Shown: positions 16,683 through 25,110 of the stretch, piece by piece
Numbering within the stretch: position 1 is the stretch's first letter
Layout of the letters: each line of letters opens with the position of its first letter
Assembly (NCBI GenBank): GCA_934376955.1
Contig: CAKRPJ010000010.1
Span: 16,430 to 80,429, forward strand
Source of the DNA: CAKRPJ01 sp934376955
GTDB lineage: Bacteria; Bacillota; Clostridia; Lachnospirales; Lachnospiraceae
Direction: 5' to 3'
Length of the DNA: 64,000 nucleotides
The notes under the pieces: generated by a model
Told to the model about the DNA's origin: nothing
The model's input: the letters and a program-made list of their open reading frames with translations, nothing else
The model's database searches: none
Program-made: the position numbers and the translations under genes

Positions 16683-17897
16683 ATGTTTAAAGTTAATGAG
16701 AATTTTGCAAAGCTTCCGGGAAGCTATCTGTTTGCCAATATTGCGAAAAAGGTTTCTGCTTTTCAGGAAAGTCATCCGGAAAAGGAGATCATCCGGCTTG
16801 GGATCGGAGATGTGACACAGCCCATTGCTCCGGCCATCATTGCAGCCATGCATAAGGCTGTGGATGAAATGGGAAATGCTGCTACCTTTCATGGCTATGC
16901 GCCGGAATCCGGATATGATTTTCTGAGAACGGTTATTGCTGAAAATGATTTTCAGGCAAGAGGATGCGATATCCATGCAGATGAGATATTTATTTCTGAC
17001 GGCGCTAAGTGCGATTCCGGAAATATTCAGGAGCTCTTTAGCTTAAATAGTGTGGTGGCTGTCTGCGATCCGGTCTACCCGGTCTATATCGACAGCAATG
17101 TAATGGCCGGCCGCACGGGCTTATATGATGCGGAAACCGGAAAATTTGACGGTGTAGTATACATGCCCTGCAGAGAGGATAATAAATTTCTTCCCGAGCT
17201 TCCAAAGGAAAGAGCAGACATCATTTATCTCTGCTTCCCGAATAACCCGACAGGAGAGGCAATTCACAAGGATGAACTGCAAAAATGGGTCGATTATGCC
17301 AATGAAAACGGCTCTGTCATCATCTTTGACGCGGCCTACGAGGCCTATATAACGGAAGATGATATTCCTCATTCCATTTATGAATGTGAGGGGGCAAAGA
17401 CATGTGCGATCGAGCTGAGAAGCTTTTCAAAGAAAGCAGGCTTTACCGGAATGCGTCTCGGATTTTCCGTCATTCCTAAGGAATTAAAGTGTGAGGATGT
17501 CAGCCTGAATGCCATGTGGACAAGAAGACAGGGCAGTAAGTATAACGGAACCCCGTATATCATCCAAAGAGCCGGAGAGGCCGTTTATTCCCCGGAGGGA
17601 AAGATCCAGATCGAGGAACAGATCGGACGTTACATGAAAAATGCCCACACGATCTTAAACGGTCTGAAGGCAGCGGGCTACACAGCTTACGGCGGAGTAA
17701 ATTCTCCGTATATCTGGATGAAGACCCCTCATAATATGTCTTCATGGGATTTCTTTGATTATCTGCTTGAAAATGCAGGGGTTGTAGGCACACCGGGAGC
17801 CGGCTTTGGCCCATCCGGAGAAGGCTATTTCCGTCTTACGGCCTTCGGAACTTACGAAAATTCATTAAAAGCACTTGACAGAATCAGAAATATCTGA
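16683..17897 (+). CDS. dapL: LL-diaminopimelate aminotransferase
   Basis: 404 residues, fold-type I PLP aminotransferase with FKVNENFAKLPGSYLFANIAKKV at the start, FPNNPTGEAI, FDAAYEAYI and the PLP lysine in SFSKKAGFTGMRLG. This start and the SFSKKAGFTGMRLGF block are characteristic of DapL, which converts tetrahydrodipicolinate straight to LL-diaminopimelate using glutamate, bypassing the succinylase or acetylase steps of lysine and peptidoglycan-precursor synthesis. It starts 17 bases after pyrG and may be co-transcribed. RBS AGAGGG. Confidence 0.93.
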   Translation: MFKVNENFAKLPGSYLFANIAKKVSAFQESHPEKEIIRLGIGDVTQPIAPAIIAAMHKAVDEMGNAATFHGYAPESGYDFLRTVIAENDFQARGCDIHADEIFISDGAKCDSGNIQELFSLNSVVAVCDPVYPVYIDSNVMAGRTGLYDAETGKFDGVVYMPCREDNKFLPELPKERADIIYLCFPNNPTGEAIHKDELQKWVDYANENGSVIIFDAAYEAYITEDDIPHSIYECEGAKTCAIELRSFSKKAGFTGMRLGFSVIPKELKCEDVSLNAMWTRRQGSKYNGTPYIIQRAGEAVYSPEGKIQIEEQIGRYMKNAHTILNGLKAAGYTAYGGVNSPYIWMKTPHNMSSWDFFDYLLENAGVVGTPGAGFGPSGEGYFRLTAFGTYENSLKALDRIRNI

Positions 17898-17935
17898 TAA
17901 ATAATATAAATTATAAAAATGCTTGTCAAAATACA

Positions 17936-18273
17936 GCAAAAAGGCTGTGAAAGAGACTCCCTCCCCGGAACTTTACAGAGAACCGTGCCGCGGCTGAGAG
18001 CATGGAAAGGAAAGAGGAGTGGACAACACTCGGGAGCCGGCTTTTCAAAGCTTAAGTTTATCAGATATGCGGATCCTGCAGAAATACAGATAGATTTAAG
18101 AATGAGGGAAGCACGATGGCCGCGCGTTAAGCGGCAGAACCGTTAGGATGATGGTCCGATAGCAAAAGCGGCGGTTCATGAGTGGCATAATATGCAATGC
18201 GGGTGGTACCGCGGGAATACACGTCCCGTCCCGGAGATATTCAAATGACGAAGATCTCCGGGGCGGGATTTTT
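17936..18273 (+). promoter_or_regulatory. T-box riboswitch, probably tRNA-Asn specific
   Basis: The antiterminator sequence GGGTGGTACCGCGG at 18201-18214 is diagnostic. Upstream are CTCCC/GGGAG at the base of stem I, an AGAGAACC...GCTGAGAGCA pair typical of the stem I distal part, and GGACAACACTCGGGAG, whose AAC is in a plausible specifier position (Asn). The controlled genes (AspRS plus GatCAB) make Asn-tRNA, which fits. Uncharged tRNA-Asn would stabilise the antiterminator. I have not folded the whole leader. Confidence 0.88.
18224..18273 (+). terminator. T-box terminator hairpin (aspS)
   Basis: TCCCGTCCCGGAGAT pairs with ATCTCCGGGGCGGGA (one G-U), followed by five T. It is mutually exclusive with the antiterminator that uses the T-box sequence. 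Confidence 0.88.
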
Positions 18274-18310
18274 CGTTTTCCTTCAATTTCGGCCCCATGG
18301 AGGTATGCGG

Positions 18311-19648
18311 ATGAAGTATATTACAGGATTAGGAAAAAAAGACACAATGGAACTTTCAGAAATTCTTCTTCCTGAAACGAATGGAAAGAGTATCTTAGTG
18401 ACGGGAATGATCCACAGCATCCGGGATATGGGAGAGATCAAGTTTATAATCTTAAGAAAGCGGGAAGGTGTATTTCAGACTGTGCTTGAAAATCCCCCAC
18501 AGATGCTTCAGAAGAAAGCTGAGTCATTAAGAGTCGGTCAGGCGATCAAAGCAGAAGGCATCGTGAGAAGCGAAATGAGAGCGCCTCACGGCATCGAGCT
18601 TCTTCTTACCGGTGTAGAAATCCTTTCTTTCCCGGCGGCACCTCTCCCCATTGCCGTCGACAAATGGAAGCTTTCAGCATCCCTTGAGGCAAAGCTCGAT
18701 CAGAGAGCCATCACCTTACGGAATCTCAGGGAACGGGCGAAATTTAAGATCCAGGAAGGGATCTGTCGAGGCTTTAGGGAATTTCTTACGAAGCAGGGCT
18801 TCACCGAGATCCACACACCAAAGATCGGTGCAAGAGCATCCGAGGGAGGAGCAAATCTATTTAAGCTTCCGTATTTTCATCGTCCTGCGGTACTGGCCCA
18901 GAGCCCGCAGCTCTATAAGCAGATGATGGTAGGAGTCTTTGACCGTGTCTTTGAGACCGGGCCGGTTTTCCGTGCAGAAAAACACAATACGAAAAGACAT
19001 TTAAACGAGTATACGAGTTTGGATCTGGAGATGGGATATATTGATGGCTTCTTAGATATCTGTTGTATGGAGACAGGGCTTTTACGATACATCATGGAGC
19101 TTTTAGAGCGTGAATATGCATCGGAGTTTAAAATCCTCGATGTTTCCCTGCCTGAGACGGAAAAGATCCCCTATGTGCGGTTTGATGAGGCAAAGCAATT
19201 GATTTCCGAAAAGTACCACAGACAGATCCGGACTCCTAACGATCTTGAGCCGGAGGAGGAGGCCCTGATCGGTGAATACTTTAAATCGGAGTATGATGCA
19301 GATTTTGTGTTTGTGACCCACTATCCGTCAAAGAAACGCCCCTTCTATGCGATGGAGGATCCGGCGGATGAGAAATATACATTAAGCTTTGATCTTCTTT
19401 TCCGGGGACTTGAAATCACCACCGGAGGCCAGCGTATCCATGATTATAACCGTCTGATCGATAAGCTCGGGAAAAGAGGGATGGATACCGAGGGGCTGGA
19501 AGCTTATCTTGATTGCTTTAAATACGGTATGCCGCCCCACGGAGGACTGGGGATCGGTCTCGAACGGCTGACAATGCAGCTTCTCGGTGAAGAACACATA
19601 CGTGAGACAAGCCTCTTTCCGAGAGATATGACCCGTTTAAAACCGTAG
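18311..19648 (+). CDS. aspS: archaeal-type aspartyl-tRNA synthetase, probably non-discriminating
   Basis: 445 residues: an N-terminal OB fold (ILVTGMIHSIRDMGEIKFIILRKREG) and a class II core with FLTKQGFTEIHTPKIG (motif 1), GPVFRAEKHNTKRHLNEYTSLD (motif 2) and GLGIGLERLTMQLLG (motif 3). It has the compact archaeal architecture with no bacterial GAD insertion. With gatCAB directly downstream and an Asn-like T-box, it most likely charges tRNA-Asn with Asp, which GatCAB amidates; Clostridium acetobutylicum AspRS2 is the precedent. GGAGG lies 7 bases before the ATG at 18311; in-frame ATGs further upstream are inside the T-box terminator. Confidence 0.92.
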   Translation: MKYITGLGKKDTMELSEILLPETNGKSILVTGMIHSIRDMGEIKFIILRKREGVFQTVLENPPQMLQKKAESLRVGQAIKAEGIVRSEMRAPHGIELLLTGVEILSFPAAPLPIAVDKWKLSASLEAKLDQRAITLRNLRERAKFKIQEGICRGFREFLTKQGFTEIHTPKIGARASEGGANLFKLPYFHRPAVLAQSPQLYKQMMVGVFDRVFETGPVFRAEKHNTKRHLNEYTSLDLEMGYIDGFLDICCMETGLLRYIMELLEREYASEFKILDVSLPETEKIPYVRFDEAKQLISEKYHRQIRTPNDLEPEEEALIGEYFKSEYDADFVFVTHYPSKKRPFYAMEDPADEKYTLSFDLLFRGLEITTGGQRIHDYNRLIDKLGKRGMDTEGLEAYLDCFKYGMPPHGGLGIGLERLTMQLLGEEHIRETSLFPRDMTRLKP

Positions 19649-19679
19649 CAGAAGGAATCGTCACAAGGAGGAATGAGAT

Positions 19680-19973
19680 ATGGCTGAAAAGATCACCGAT
19701 AAAACCATGGATGAGATTGAAATTCTTGCAAAGCTTGTACTGACAAAAGCAGAAAAAGAAAAGGCTAAGGCTAAGATGCAGCAGATGCTGGACTATGTAG
19801 ACATGCTGGATCGTCTGGATACGGAAAACACCGAACCGCTGACCCATATTTTCCCCATCAGCAATGTCTTCCGTGAGGACGTGGAAATGGACAGCACACC
19901 GGCAGATGAACTATTGAAGAATGCACCCCAGAAAAAGGACGGAATGTTTCTTGTTCCGAAATCCATCGGTTAG
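19680..19973 (+). CDS. gatC: Asp/Glu-tRNA amidotransferase subunit C
   Basis: 97 residues with the GatC belt pattern: ILAKLVLTKAEKEKAKAKMQQMLDYVDMLDRLDTENTEPLTHIF. It wraps around GatA and GatB in the transamidosome that converts Asp-tRNA-Asn and Glu-tRNA-Gln to the amide forms. RBS AGGAGG 9 bases upstream. It lies 31 bases after aspS and 9 bases before gatA. Confidence 0.93.
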   Translation: MAEKITDKTMDEIEILAKLVLTKAEKEKAKAKMQQMLDYVDMLDRLDTENTEPLTHIFPISNVFREDVEMDSTPADELLKNAPQKKDGMFLVPKSIG

Positions 19974-19982
19974 GAGGCGGCT

Positions 19983-21458
19983 ATGGATATTTTAGAATTG
20001 ACTGCGACAGAGCTGGCAGAAAAAATAAAGAGAAAAGAATGCTCTGCTGTCGAGGCGGCAGCTGCCTGTATCGAACAGATCGGGCAGGAAGACAAAAGGC
20101 TGCATGCATATCTCAATGTAGATGCGGACGCGGCATTAAGGCGGGCAAAAGAGGTTGACAGGGGGATTGAGACCGGGATTTACACCGGGCCCCTTGCAGG
20201 CGTTCCCATTGCCGTCAAAGATAATATCTGTACGAAAGGTATGGCGACTACCTGTGCATCAAAGATATTGGAAAGCTTTGTACCATTTTATAATGCGGAG
20301 GCAGTTGACCGTATCGAAGCAGCCGGCATGGTCATTCTGGGAAAAACAAACATGGATGAATTTGCCATGGGAAGCACGACAGAGACCTCTGCCTTCGGTG
20401 ATACAAAAAACCCATGGGATCCGGCTCACGTACCGGGAGGCTCCTCCGGCGGCTCCTGTGCTGCGGTTGCTTCCGGTGAGGCATTTTTGGCGCTGGGCTC
20501 CGATACCGGCGGTTCTATCCGTCAGCCAAGCTCTTATTGTGGCGTCACCGGGATAAAGCCCACCTACGGAACCGTATCACGATACGGCCTGATCGCTTAT
20601 GCCTCATCCTTGGATCAGATCGGCCCCATTGCTAAAAATACAAAGGATTGCGCAGCACTTCTTTCTGTTTTAGCCGGTCAAGACAGTAAGGACAGCACCT
20701 CCATAAAACGAAACGATACGGATTTTCTAGCTGTAACCGGAGATGACATGAGCGAAATGAAAATAGGCATTCCCGTTGAATACCTTTCAGACGGAATCGA
20801 TGACGACGTAAGGGAAAGCGTTCTAAAGGCAGCGGAGTGGTTTAAAATACTGGGAGCATCCGTAGAGTATTTTGATCTTGGTCTCACCGAATATACGATC
20901 CCTGCCTATTATGTGATCGCTTCCGCAGAGGCAAGCTCAAATCTGGAGAGGTTTGATGGTGTGAAATATGGATACCGTTCTTCCTCCTGCGAGGGACTTC
21001 ACGATATGTATAAGAAAAGCCGTTCCGAGGGCTTTGGCCCCGAGGTAAAGCGGAGGATCATGCTGGGCTCCTTTGTTCTAAGCTCCGGATACTATGATGC
21101 CTATTACCTGAAAGCCCTTCGGGTCCGAGCTAAGATCAAGGAGGCTTTTGACCGGGCTTTTGACCGGTTTGACATCATTCTGGGGCCTGCCGCACCGACT
21201 GCTGCCCCGCGTCTCGGGACATCATTAAATGACCCCATGAAGATGTATTTAAGCGACATCTACACGGTTTCTGCAAATCTTGCCGGTCTGCCGGGACTAA
21301 CCGTTCCGTGCAATATAAATATGGACGGACTTCCCATCGGCGTACAGCTTACGGGAAACTGCTTTACAGAGAGCAAGCTGTTTCAGGCGGCTTACGGTCT
21401 GGAAAAGCTCCGCGGCCCGTGGAAGCTTCCGTTTATGAGAAAGGAGAGCATGGAATGA
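19983..21458 (+). CDS. gatA: Asp/Glu-tRNA amidotransferase subunit A
   Basis: 491 residues, amidase-signature family. The Ser-cisSer-Lys triad is visible: Lys in VPIAVKDNIC, the glycine/serine-rich PGGSSGGSCAAVASGEA and GSDTGGSIRQPSSYCG with the nucleophile Ser. It releases ammonia from glutamine for transfer to the aminoacyl-tRNA in GatB. RBS TTAGGAGG. The stop overlaps the gatB start (ATGGAATGA). Confidence 0.97.
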   Translation: MDILELTATELAEKIKRKECSAVEAAAACIEQIGQEDKRLHAYLNVDADAALRRAKEVDRGIETGIYTGPLAGVPIAVKDNICTKGMATTCASKILESFVPFYNAEAVDRIEAAGMVILGKTNMDEFAMGSTTETSAFGDTKNPWDPAHVPGGSSGGSCAAVASGEAFLALGSDTGGSIRQPSSYCGVTGIKPTYGTVSRYGLIAYASSLDQIGPIAKNTKDCAALLSVLAGQDSKDSTSIKRNDTDFLAVTGDDMSEMKIGIPVEYLSDGIDDDVRESVLKAAEWFKILGASVEYFDLGLTEYTIPAYYVIASAEASSNLERFDGVKYGYRSSSCEGLHDMYKKSRSEGFGPEVKRRIMLGSFVLSSGYYDAYYLKALRVRAKIKEAFDRAFDRFDIILGPAAPTAAPRLGTSLNDPMKMYLSDIYTVSANLAGLPGLTVPCNINMDGLPIGVQLTGNCFTESKLFQAAYGLEKLRGPWKLPFMRKESME

Positions 21459-22891
21459 AGCAATATGAAACAGTGATCGGACTTGAGGTCCATATTGAAT
21501 TGGCAACAAAAACAAAGATATTCTGTGGATGCCGGGCTTCATTCGGAGCAAAGCCCAATACCTGTGTCTGCCCGGTGTGCAGCGGTATGCCGGGGGCACT
21601 CCCGGTTTTAAATAAAAAGGTGGTCGATTTTGCCTTGCTGGCCGGTCTAGCCTTGAACTGTCAGGTCAACACCTTCTGTAAATTTGACAGAAAGAACTAT
21701 TTTTATCCCGACAATCCGCAAAACTACCAGATCTCCCAGCTCTATCTGCCGATCTGCCATGACGGATACGTTGAGATCATGACACCTTCCGGCACAAAAC
21801 AGATCGGTATCCATGAGATCCACATGGAGGAGGATGCCGGGAAGCTTATCCATGATGATTGGACGGACAGCACCCTTGTGGACTACAACCGAAGTGGTGT
21901 TCCCCTGATCGAGATCGTTTCCGAGCCGGATATGAGAAGTGAGGATGAGGTAATCGCTTACCTTGAAAAGCTGCAATCCACCATGCAGTATCTGGGAGTT
22001 TCTGATTGCCGGCTGCAGGAGGGCTCGATGCGTGCAGACGTCAATCTTTCAGTCCGGGCTATTGGGGATACCGCTCTGGGAACACGAACGGAGATGAAAA
22101 ACCTGAACTCTTTTAAGGCGATTTCCCATGCGATCGCCGGAGAGAGGGAACGCCAGATCGAGCTTCTGACGGAAGGAAGATCGGTCATTCAGGAAACAAG
22201 AAGATGGGATGATAATAAGGAAGCCTCCTTTGCAATGCGATCAAAAGAGGATGCGAAGGATTATCGTTATTTTCCAGATCCGGATCTGCCCCCGATCTTT
22301 ATTTCCGATTCATGGATCAGTGAGGCAAAGGAAAAGCTGCCGGAAATGAGGGAACAGAAATTGCTCCGATATCAGAAGGAATATGGCTTGAGCCAATACG
22401 ATGCAGAGCTATTGACTCAGGATCGGGCAATGGCTGAAAAATTTGAGCTCACGATCCGGTATGGGGCACCTCCTAAGAAGGCGGCAAACTGGCTTACCGG
22501 TGAGACCATGAGGCTCATGAAAGAAAAAGAGCGAACAGCCTCCGAGCTGATCTTTTCTGCCCAACATCTTGCCGAGCTCATCAATCTTATAGAAAAAGAG
22601 GTGATACAGAATCAAACGGCCAGAGAAGTATTTTCTGAAATGTTTGAGTCGGATATAACTCCTGAAGTCTACATCGATGAACATGGACTGAGAATGGAAA
22701 AAAATTCCGATCTTCTCTTTGAAGCGGCAAAGAAGATAGTAGAGGCAAATCCAAAGGCTGTAACAGAGTATAAGGAAGGAAAGGATAAGGTTATCGGTTT
22801 CCTCATGGGGCAGCTGATGCGGGAAATGAAGGGAAAAGCAGCCCCCTCACAGGCACAGGAAGCCATCAGAAAAATTCTCTCTGCTTATTAA
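21455..22891 (+). CDS. gatB: Asp/Glu-tRNA amidotransferase subunit B
   Basis: 478 residues: YETVIGLEVHIELATKTKIFCGC at the start, two Cys pairs (FCGC, CVCPVC) that bind zinc, PGALPVLN, the conserved KNYFYPDNPQNYQIS, and a C-terminal YqeY-like helical tail (ANPKAVTEYKEGKDKVIGFLMGQLM) that holds the tRNA. It phosphorylates the misacylated carboxylate and receives ammonia from GatA. AAGGAG 9 bases before the ATG at 21455, which overlaps the gatA stop by 4 bases. Confidence 0.97.
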   Translation: MKQYETVIGLEVHIELATKTKIFCGCRASFGAKPNTCVCPVCSGMPGALPVLNKKVVDFALLAGLALNCQVNTFCKFDRKNYFYPDNPQNYQISQLYLPICHDGYVEIMTPSGTKQIGIHEIHMEEDAGKLIHDDWTDSTLVDYNRSGVPLIEIVSEPDMRSEDEVIAYLEKLQSTMQYLGVSDCRLQEGSMRADVNLSVRAIGDTALGTRTEMKNLNSFKAISHAIAGERERQIELLTEGRSVIQETRRWDDNKEASFAMRSKEDAKDYRYFPDPDLPPIFISDSWISEAKEKLPEMREQKLLRYQKEYGLSQYDAELLTQDRAMAEKFELTIRYGAPPKKAANWLTGETMRLMKEKERTASELIFSAQHLAELINLIEKEVIQNQTAREVFSEMFESDITPEVYIDEHGLRMEKNSDLLFEAAKKIVEANPKAVTEYKEGKDKVIGFLMGQLMREMKGKAAPSQAQEAIRKILSAY

Positions 22892-22904
22892 GGTAAAAAA
22901 CCTA

Positions 22905-22933
22905 TTGATTTTATAATAGCTATCTAGTATATT
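22905..22933 (+). promoter_or_regulatory. promoter of plsX
   Basis: TTGATT (22905-22910), 17 bases, TATATT (22928-22933), at the head of the lipid/cell-cycle gene cluster. Confidence 0.55.
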
Positions 22934-22942
22934 ATTGATAGA

Positions 22943-22993
22943 TTTGTAACTGTTACCCCATATCATGAGGAATAGACCTATGGCAGTTACAAA
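22943..22993 (+). promoter_or_regulatory. inverted repeat in the plsX leader
   Basis: TTTGTAACTG (22943-22952) and CAGTTACAAA (22984-22993) are perfect inverted arms 31 bases apart, with a further CCAT/ATGG pair inside. The 3' arm ends just before the plsX RBS (GGGAG). It may be an operator for a lipid regulator or an mRNA hairpin affecting translation; it does not look like the FapR consensus. Confidence 0.5.
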
Positions 22994-23006
22994 CAGGGAG
23001 TATGAT

Positions 23007-24017
23007 ATGATAAAGATAGCTGTAGATGCTATGGGCGGCGACAATGCACCTTTCGAGATCGTCAAAGGTGCGGTGGAAGCAGTCAATGAGCGAAAAGATA
23101 TAACCGTCTGCCTGACAGGTCAGGAGACAGTTATAAAAAAAGAACTTGAAAAATACACCTATAATAAAGAACAGATCGAGATCGTAAATGCTTCCGAAGT
23201 GATCGAAACAGGAGAACCTCCGGTGAATGCGATCCGTAAGAAAAAAGATTCCTCCATCGTAGTTGGAATGAATCTGGTAAAGAACAATCAGGCAGACGGC
23301 TTTGTTTCTGCCGGAAGCTCAGGTGCAGTCCTTGTCGGAGGACAGGTGATCGTCGGACGGATAAAAGGAGTAGAAAGGCCGCCCTTAGCTCCGTTGATTC
23401 CAACCGAAAAGGGTGTTTCTCTCCTGATCGACTGCGGTGCAAACGTCGATGCAAGGCCTTCCCATCTCGTACAGTTCGCCCAGATGGGCTCGATCTACAT
23501 GGAGCATGTCCTCGGGATCAAAAATCCTAGGGTTGCCATCGTCAATATCGGTGCAGAGGAAGAAAAGGGAAATGCTCTTGTAAAGGAAACCTTCCCCCTT
23601 TTAAAGGAATGTCCCGGGATCAACTTTATCGGCAGCATTGAAGCCCGCGAGATCCCCCACGGAGGTGCCGATGTGATCGTCTGCGAAGCCTTTGTGGGAA
23701 ACGTGATCTTAAAGCTTTACGAGGGAGTCGGTGCGACCCTGATCTCTATGGTCAAAAAGGGGTTAATGAGCTCCTTTCGGAGTAAGCTCGGAGCGCTCCT
23801 GATAAAGCCGGCTTTAAAATCTACCTTAAAGAGCTTTGATGCAACGGAATACGGCGGAGCTCCGCTTCTGGGTCTTAAAGGCCTTGTTGTAAAGACCCAC
23901 GGAAGCTCAAAGGCCAATGAGGTCAAAAATTCGATCATCCAGTGTATTTCCTTCAAGGAACAGGGAATCAGCGATAAGATAAAGGAATGTCTTGCTGTTG
24001 AAAAGACGGAAGCATAG
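23007..24017 (+). CDS. plsX: phosphate acyltransferase PlsX
   Basis: 336 residues: IKIAVDAMGGDNAPFEIVKGAVEA at the start, VSAGSSGAVLVGG, and GGADVIVCEAFVGNVILKLYEG in the second half, all typical of PlsX. It converts acyl-ACP to acyl phosphate at the membrane surface, the first committed step of phospholipid synthesis with PlsY. ATG 23007 follows GGGAG by 7 bases. It heads the conserved plsX-acpP-rnc-smc-ftsY row. Confidence 0.96.
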   Translation: MIKIAVDAMGGDNAPFEIVKGAVEAVNERKDITVCLTGQETVIKKELEKYTYNKEQIEIVNASEVIETGEPPVNAIRKKKDSSIVVGMNLVKNNQADGFVSAGSSGAVLVGGQVIVGRIKGVERPPLAPLIPTEKGVSLLIDCGANVDARPSHLVQFAQMGSIYMEHVLGIKNPRVAIVNIGAEEEKGNALVKETFPLLKECPGINFIGSIEAREIPHGGADVIVCEAFVGNVILKLYEGVGATLISMVKKGLMSSFRSKLGALLIKPALKSTLKSFDATEYGGAPLLGLKGLVVKTHGSSKANEVKNSIIQCISFKEQGISDKIKECLAVEKTEA

Positions 24018-24077
24018 CAGCCCAAATGTAAGATTAATAATATAAAACTATATAAAGTAGAGAGGATGGATAATTTT

Positions 24078-24308
24078 ATGGAGTTTGAAAAGTTACAGCA
24101 GATTATTGCCGAGGTGTTAAACATTGATGCAGAGGATATCACAATGAACACTACATTTGTGGATGATCTTGGTGCAGATTCCCTTGATGTATTCCAGATC
24201 ATCATGGGCATCGAGGAGGAATTTGATATTGAGATCCCCACCGAGGCCGCCGAAAAGATCGTCAGCGTCGGTGATGCTGTAGAGCAGATCAAGAACGCAT
24301 TAAACTAA
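24078..24308 (+). CDS. acpP: acyl carrier protein
   Basis: 76 residues from the ATG at 24078; a four-helix ACP with the phosphopantetheine serine in DDLGADSLDVFQIIMGIEEEF. It carries growing acyl chains for fatty acid synthesis and is the acyl donor of PlsX. An in-frame ATG at 24066 sits directly on the GAGAGG RBS, so the second ATG is favoured. Confidence 0.95.
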   Translation: MEFEKLQQIIAEVLNIDAEDITMNTTFVDDLGADSLDVFQIIMGIEEEFDIEIPTEAAEKIVSVGDAVEQIKNALN

Positions 24309-24322
24309 TAATCCCGGGTAAC

Positions 24323-24355
24323 AAAGGTGTCCATTCCGGGCACCTTCTTTTCCTT
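24323..24355 (+). terminator. terminator between acpP and rnc
   Basis: AAAGGTGTCC pairs with GGGCACCTT (one mismatch), followed by CTTTTCCTTTT. It would let acpP be made in excess over rnc. Confidence 0.6.
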
Positions 24356-24402
24356 TTAAACAGAAGCGGTGAAATAATAAGTGCCGCAGGAAGGAGTAAG
24401 TG

Positions 24403-25110
24403 TTGGAAAAAAAGATCGATGAGCTTCAGACCATAATCCAATATCGTTTTAAAAATGACCGTCTCTTATCCCATGCACTGACCCACAGCTCGTATGCGAA
24501 TGAAAAGCATTGGGATAAAACACAATGTAATGAGCGTCTTGAATTTCTGGGTGATGCCGTACTGGAGGTGGTTTCCAGTGATTTCCTGTTTCGCGGCCAC
24601 CCAACTATGCCGGAGGGCGAGATGACAAAGCTGAGAGCCAGTCTTGTATGTGAACAGGCTCTTTCTTACTGTGCAGAGGCGATCTGTCTCGGTGACTTTC
24701 TTTTGCTGGGAAAGGGAGAAGACCGTACAGGCGGAAGGAAACGTCCGTCAGTAGTATCGGATGCAATGGAGGCTGTGATCGGTGCGATCTATCTCGATGG
24801 TGGTCTTGCTAATGCAAAAGAGTTTATTTATAAATTCATCCTGAATGACATCGAACATAAACAGCTCTTTTATGATAGCAAAACTATCTTGCAGGAAATG
24901 ATCCAGGCAGAATTTAAGGAACCTCTCCTGTATGAGCTGATAAAAGAGGAGGGGCCGGATCATAATAAGAGCTTTGAGATCTGCGTTAAGATCGGAGAAA
25001 CAGAGCTTGGACGTGGTGCCGGAAGAACAAAGAAGGCAGCGGAGCAGGTAGCTGCCTATAACGGAATCTGTGCCCTGAAAAAAAGAAGTCATACCGGGAA
25101 AGAGGAATAA
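24403..25110 (+). CDS. rnc: ribonuclease III
   Basis: 235 residues: the RNase III signature NERLEFLGDAVLEV with its acidic residues, GGRKRPSVVSDAMEAVIGAIYLDGG for the second acidic cluster, then a C-terminal double-stranded RNA-binding domain (ILQEMIQAEF through RTKKAAEQVAAYNGI). It processes rRNA precursors and structured mRNA. AAGGAG is 6 bases before TTG 24403 and only 3 before GTG 24400, so I prefer the TTG. The stop codon shares one base with the smc ATG. Confidence 0.95.
   Translation: MEKKIDELQTIIQYRFKNDRLLSHALTHSSYANEKHWDKTQCNERLEFLGDAVLEVVSSDFLFRGHPTMPEGEMTKLRASLVCEQALSYCAEAICLGDFLLLGKGEDRTGGRKRPSVVSDAMEAVIGAIYLDGGLANAKEFIYKFILNDIEHKQLFYDSKTILQEMIQAEFKEPLLYELIKEEGPDHNKSFEICVKIGETELGRGAGRTKKAAEQVAAYNGICALKKRSHTGKEE

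Noticed and set aside
18197..18310. Upstream in-frame start codons of aspS
   Set aside because: They lie inside the T-box antiterminator and terminator, which cannot be coding in the same message.
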